Position numbers and translations under genes: made by a program
NCBI GenBank assembly: GCA_018260275.1
Contig: JAGLBK010000097.1
Coordinates: 1 to 9,664 of the forward strand
DNA from: Deinococcus sp.
GTDB lineage: Bacteria > Deinococcota > Deinococci > Deinococcales > Deinococcaceae
Length of the DNA: 9,664 nt
Direction of reading: 5' to 3'
Notes under the pieces: model-generated
What the model was told of the DNA's origin: nothing
What the model saw: only the letters and a program-made list of their open reading frames with translations
Database searches by the model: none
Shown: one piece after another, positions 9,352 through 9,664 of the stretch
Position numbering within the stretch: position 1 is the first letter of the stretch
How the letters are laid out: each line of letters opens with the position of its first letter

Positions 9352-9361
9352 GAAAATTTTC
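9352..9361. promoter_or_regulatory. Perfect palindrome GAAAATTTTC in the dinB promoter
   Basis: A perfect 10-bp palindrome sits one base upstream of the putative -10 box, in the spacer region, and is A+T-rich in a G+C-rich setting. It could be an operator half or whole site. The evidence is position and symmetry only. Confidence 0.35.
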
Positions 9362-9369
9362 GGGCAAAA

Positions 9370-9664
9370 CTACCCGCGCCTCACCTGCCGCACCTTTTCG
9401 CGCAGTTCGCGCAGCTTGGCGGCGCCCGTTCCCTGGGCCGAATAGCGCAGTTCGTTGAACAGGCGGGCGATCTCCTGCAAGGTGCCCGTCTGGGCCGGGT
9501 AAGTCTCACCCGCGCGGCGCGCAAAGTCGGTCACGGTTTCGCCCGGTTCGCGTGGCAGGCCCAGGCGCTCGCCCAGGTCGTGCAACGCGGCCAGCGCCGG
9601 GTCACGGGGCCGGGCGGCGCGGCGCACCAGCAGCAGCGCGGGCCACAGCAGCAGCGCCACCAGC
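9370..9664 (-). CDS. C-terminal fragment of a transglutaminase/DUF4129-type membrane protein
   Basis: The gene enters from the right edge and ends at TAG (9370-9372); about 98 codons are visible. It opens with a hydrophobic stretch, LVALLLWPALLLV, the last membrane helix. A cytoplasmic helical region follows: ALAALHDLGERLGLPREPGE, then TVTDFARRAGE, and near the end LQEIARLFNELRYS. This 'LxxLGxPRxPGETxxDFARR...LxxLFxxLRYS' pattern fits DUF4129, typically the C-terminal tail of TgpA-like proteins with DUF3488 and a transglutaminase core. The catalytic part lies outside the window, so the assignment is tentative; a stand-alone DUF4129 protein is possible. The GTG at 9658-9660 is an internal valine, not a start, because the frame continues to the edge. 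It lies 31 bases upstream of the dinB-family gene. Confidence 0.58.
   Translation of the reverse strand, partial: LVALLLWPALLLVRRAARPRDPALAALHDLGERLGLPREPGETVTDFARRAGETYPAQTGTLQEIARLFNELRYSAQGTGAAKLRELREKVRQVRRG

Overview
The window looks like a chromosomal segment of a Deinococcus or close relative. The evidence is high GC with GC-rich third codon positions, an aspartate aminotransferase very like the Thermus enzyme, a MurG N-terminus of Deinococcus type, a DinB-family gene, and several genes with no Shine-Dalgarno sequence but a TANNNT -10 box ending 6-7 nt before the start codon. That last pattern is the leaderless arrangement known to be common in Deinococcus. The genus call is inference from family resemblance; no database search was possible.

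Layout, right to left, since every gene but one is on the minus strand. The window opens at 9664 inside the 3' end of a DUF4129/transglutaminase-type membrane protein (9370-9664). A DinB-family protein follows (8892-9338), ended by an intrinsic terminator at 8722-8763. A large M16C presequence-protease-like zinc metallopeptidase follows (5726-8677). It converges on plus-strand rlmH (5205-5645), with a long hairpin between the two stop codons. RlmH diverges from a small two-helix membrane protein with a TPR-like tail (4689-5117). Next comes a probable operon: a small antitoxin-like protein (4339-4557) whose stop overlaps the start of rsmI (3504-4346), then pfkA (2394-3398) with its own Shine-Dalgarno. 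After a 486-base gap come a class I aminotransferase (744-1907) and an NADPH-dependent FMN reductase (190-747), joined by an ATGA overlap. The window ends in the first 36 codons of murG (1-109).

Most of these genes are housekeeping: glycolysis (pfkA), ribosome modification (rsmI, rlmH), amino-acid and redox metabolism, peptide turnover and cell wall (murG). No dedicated defence or secondary-metabolism system was found.

The non-standard content is small-scale. First, a non-coding 230-bp element at 2160-2389 has 20-bp terminal inverted repeats (18/20 identical) and exact 7-bp target duplications, one carrying the pfkA stop codon. It is a convincing MITE. Second, a 14-bp tandem duplication at the start of the antitoxin-like gene makes a five-codon minicistron that ends in ATGA on the real start. 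Third, short repeats or palindromes lie in the leaders of pfkA, the aminotransferase, dinB and murG.
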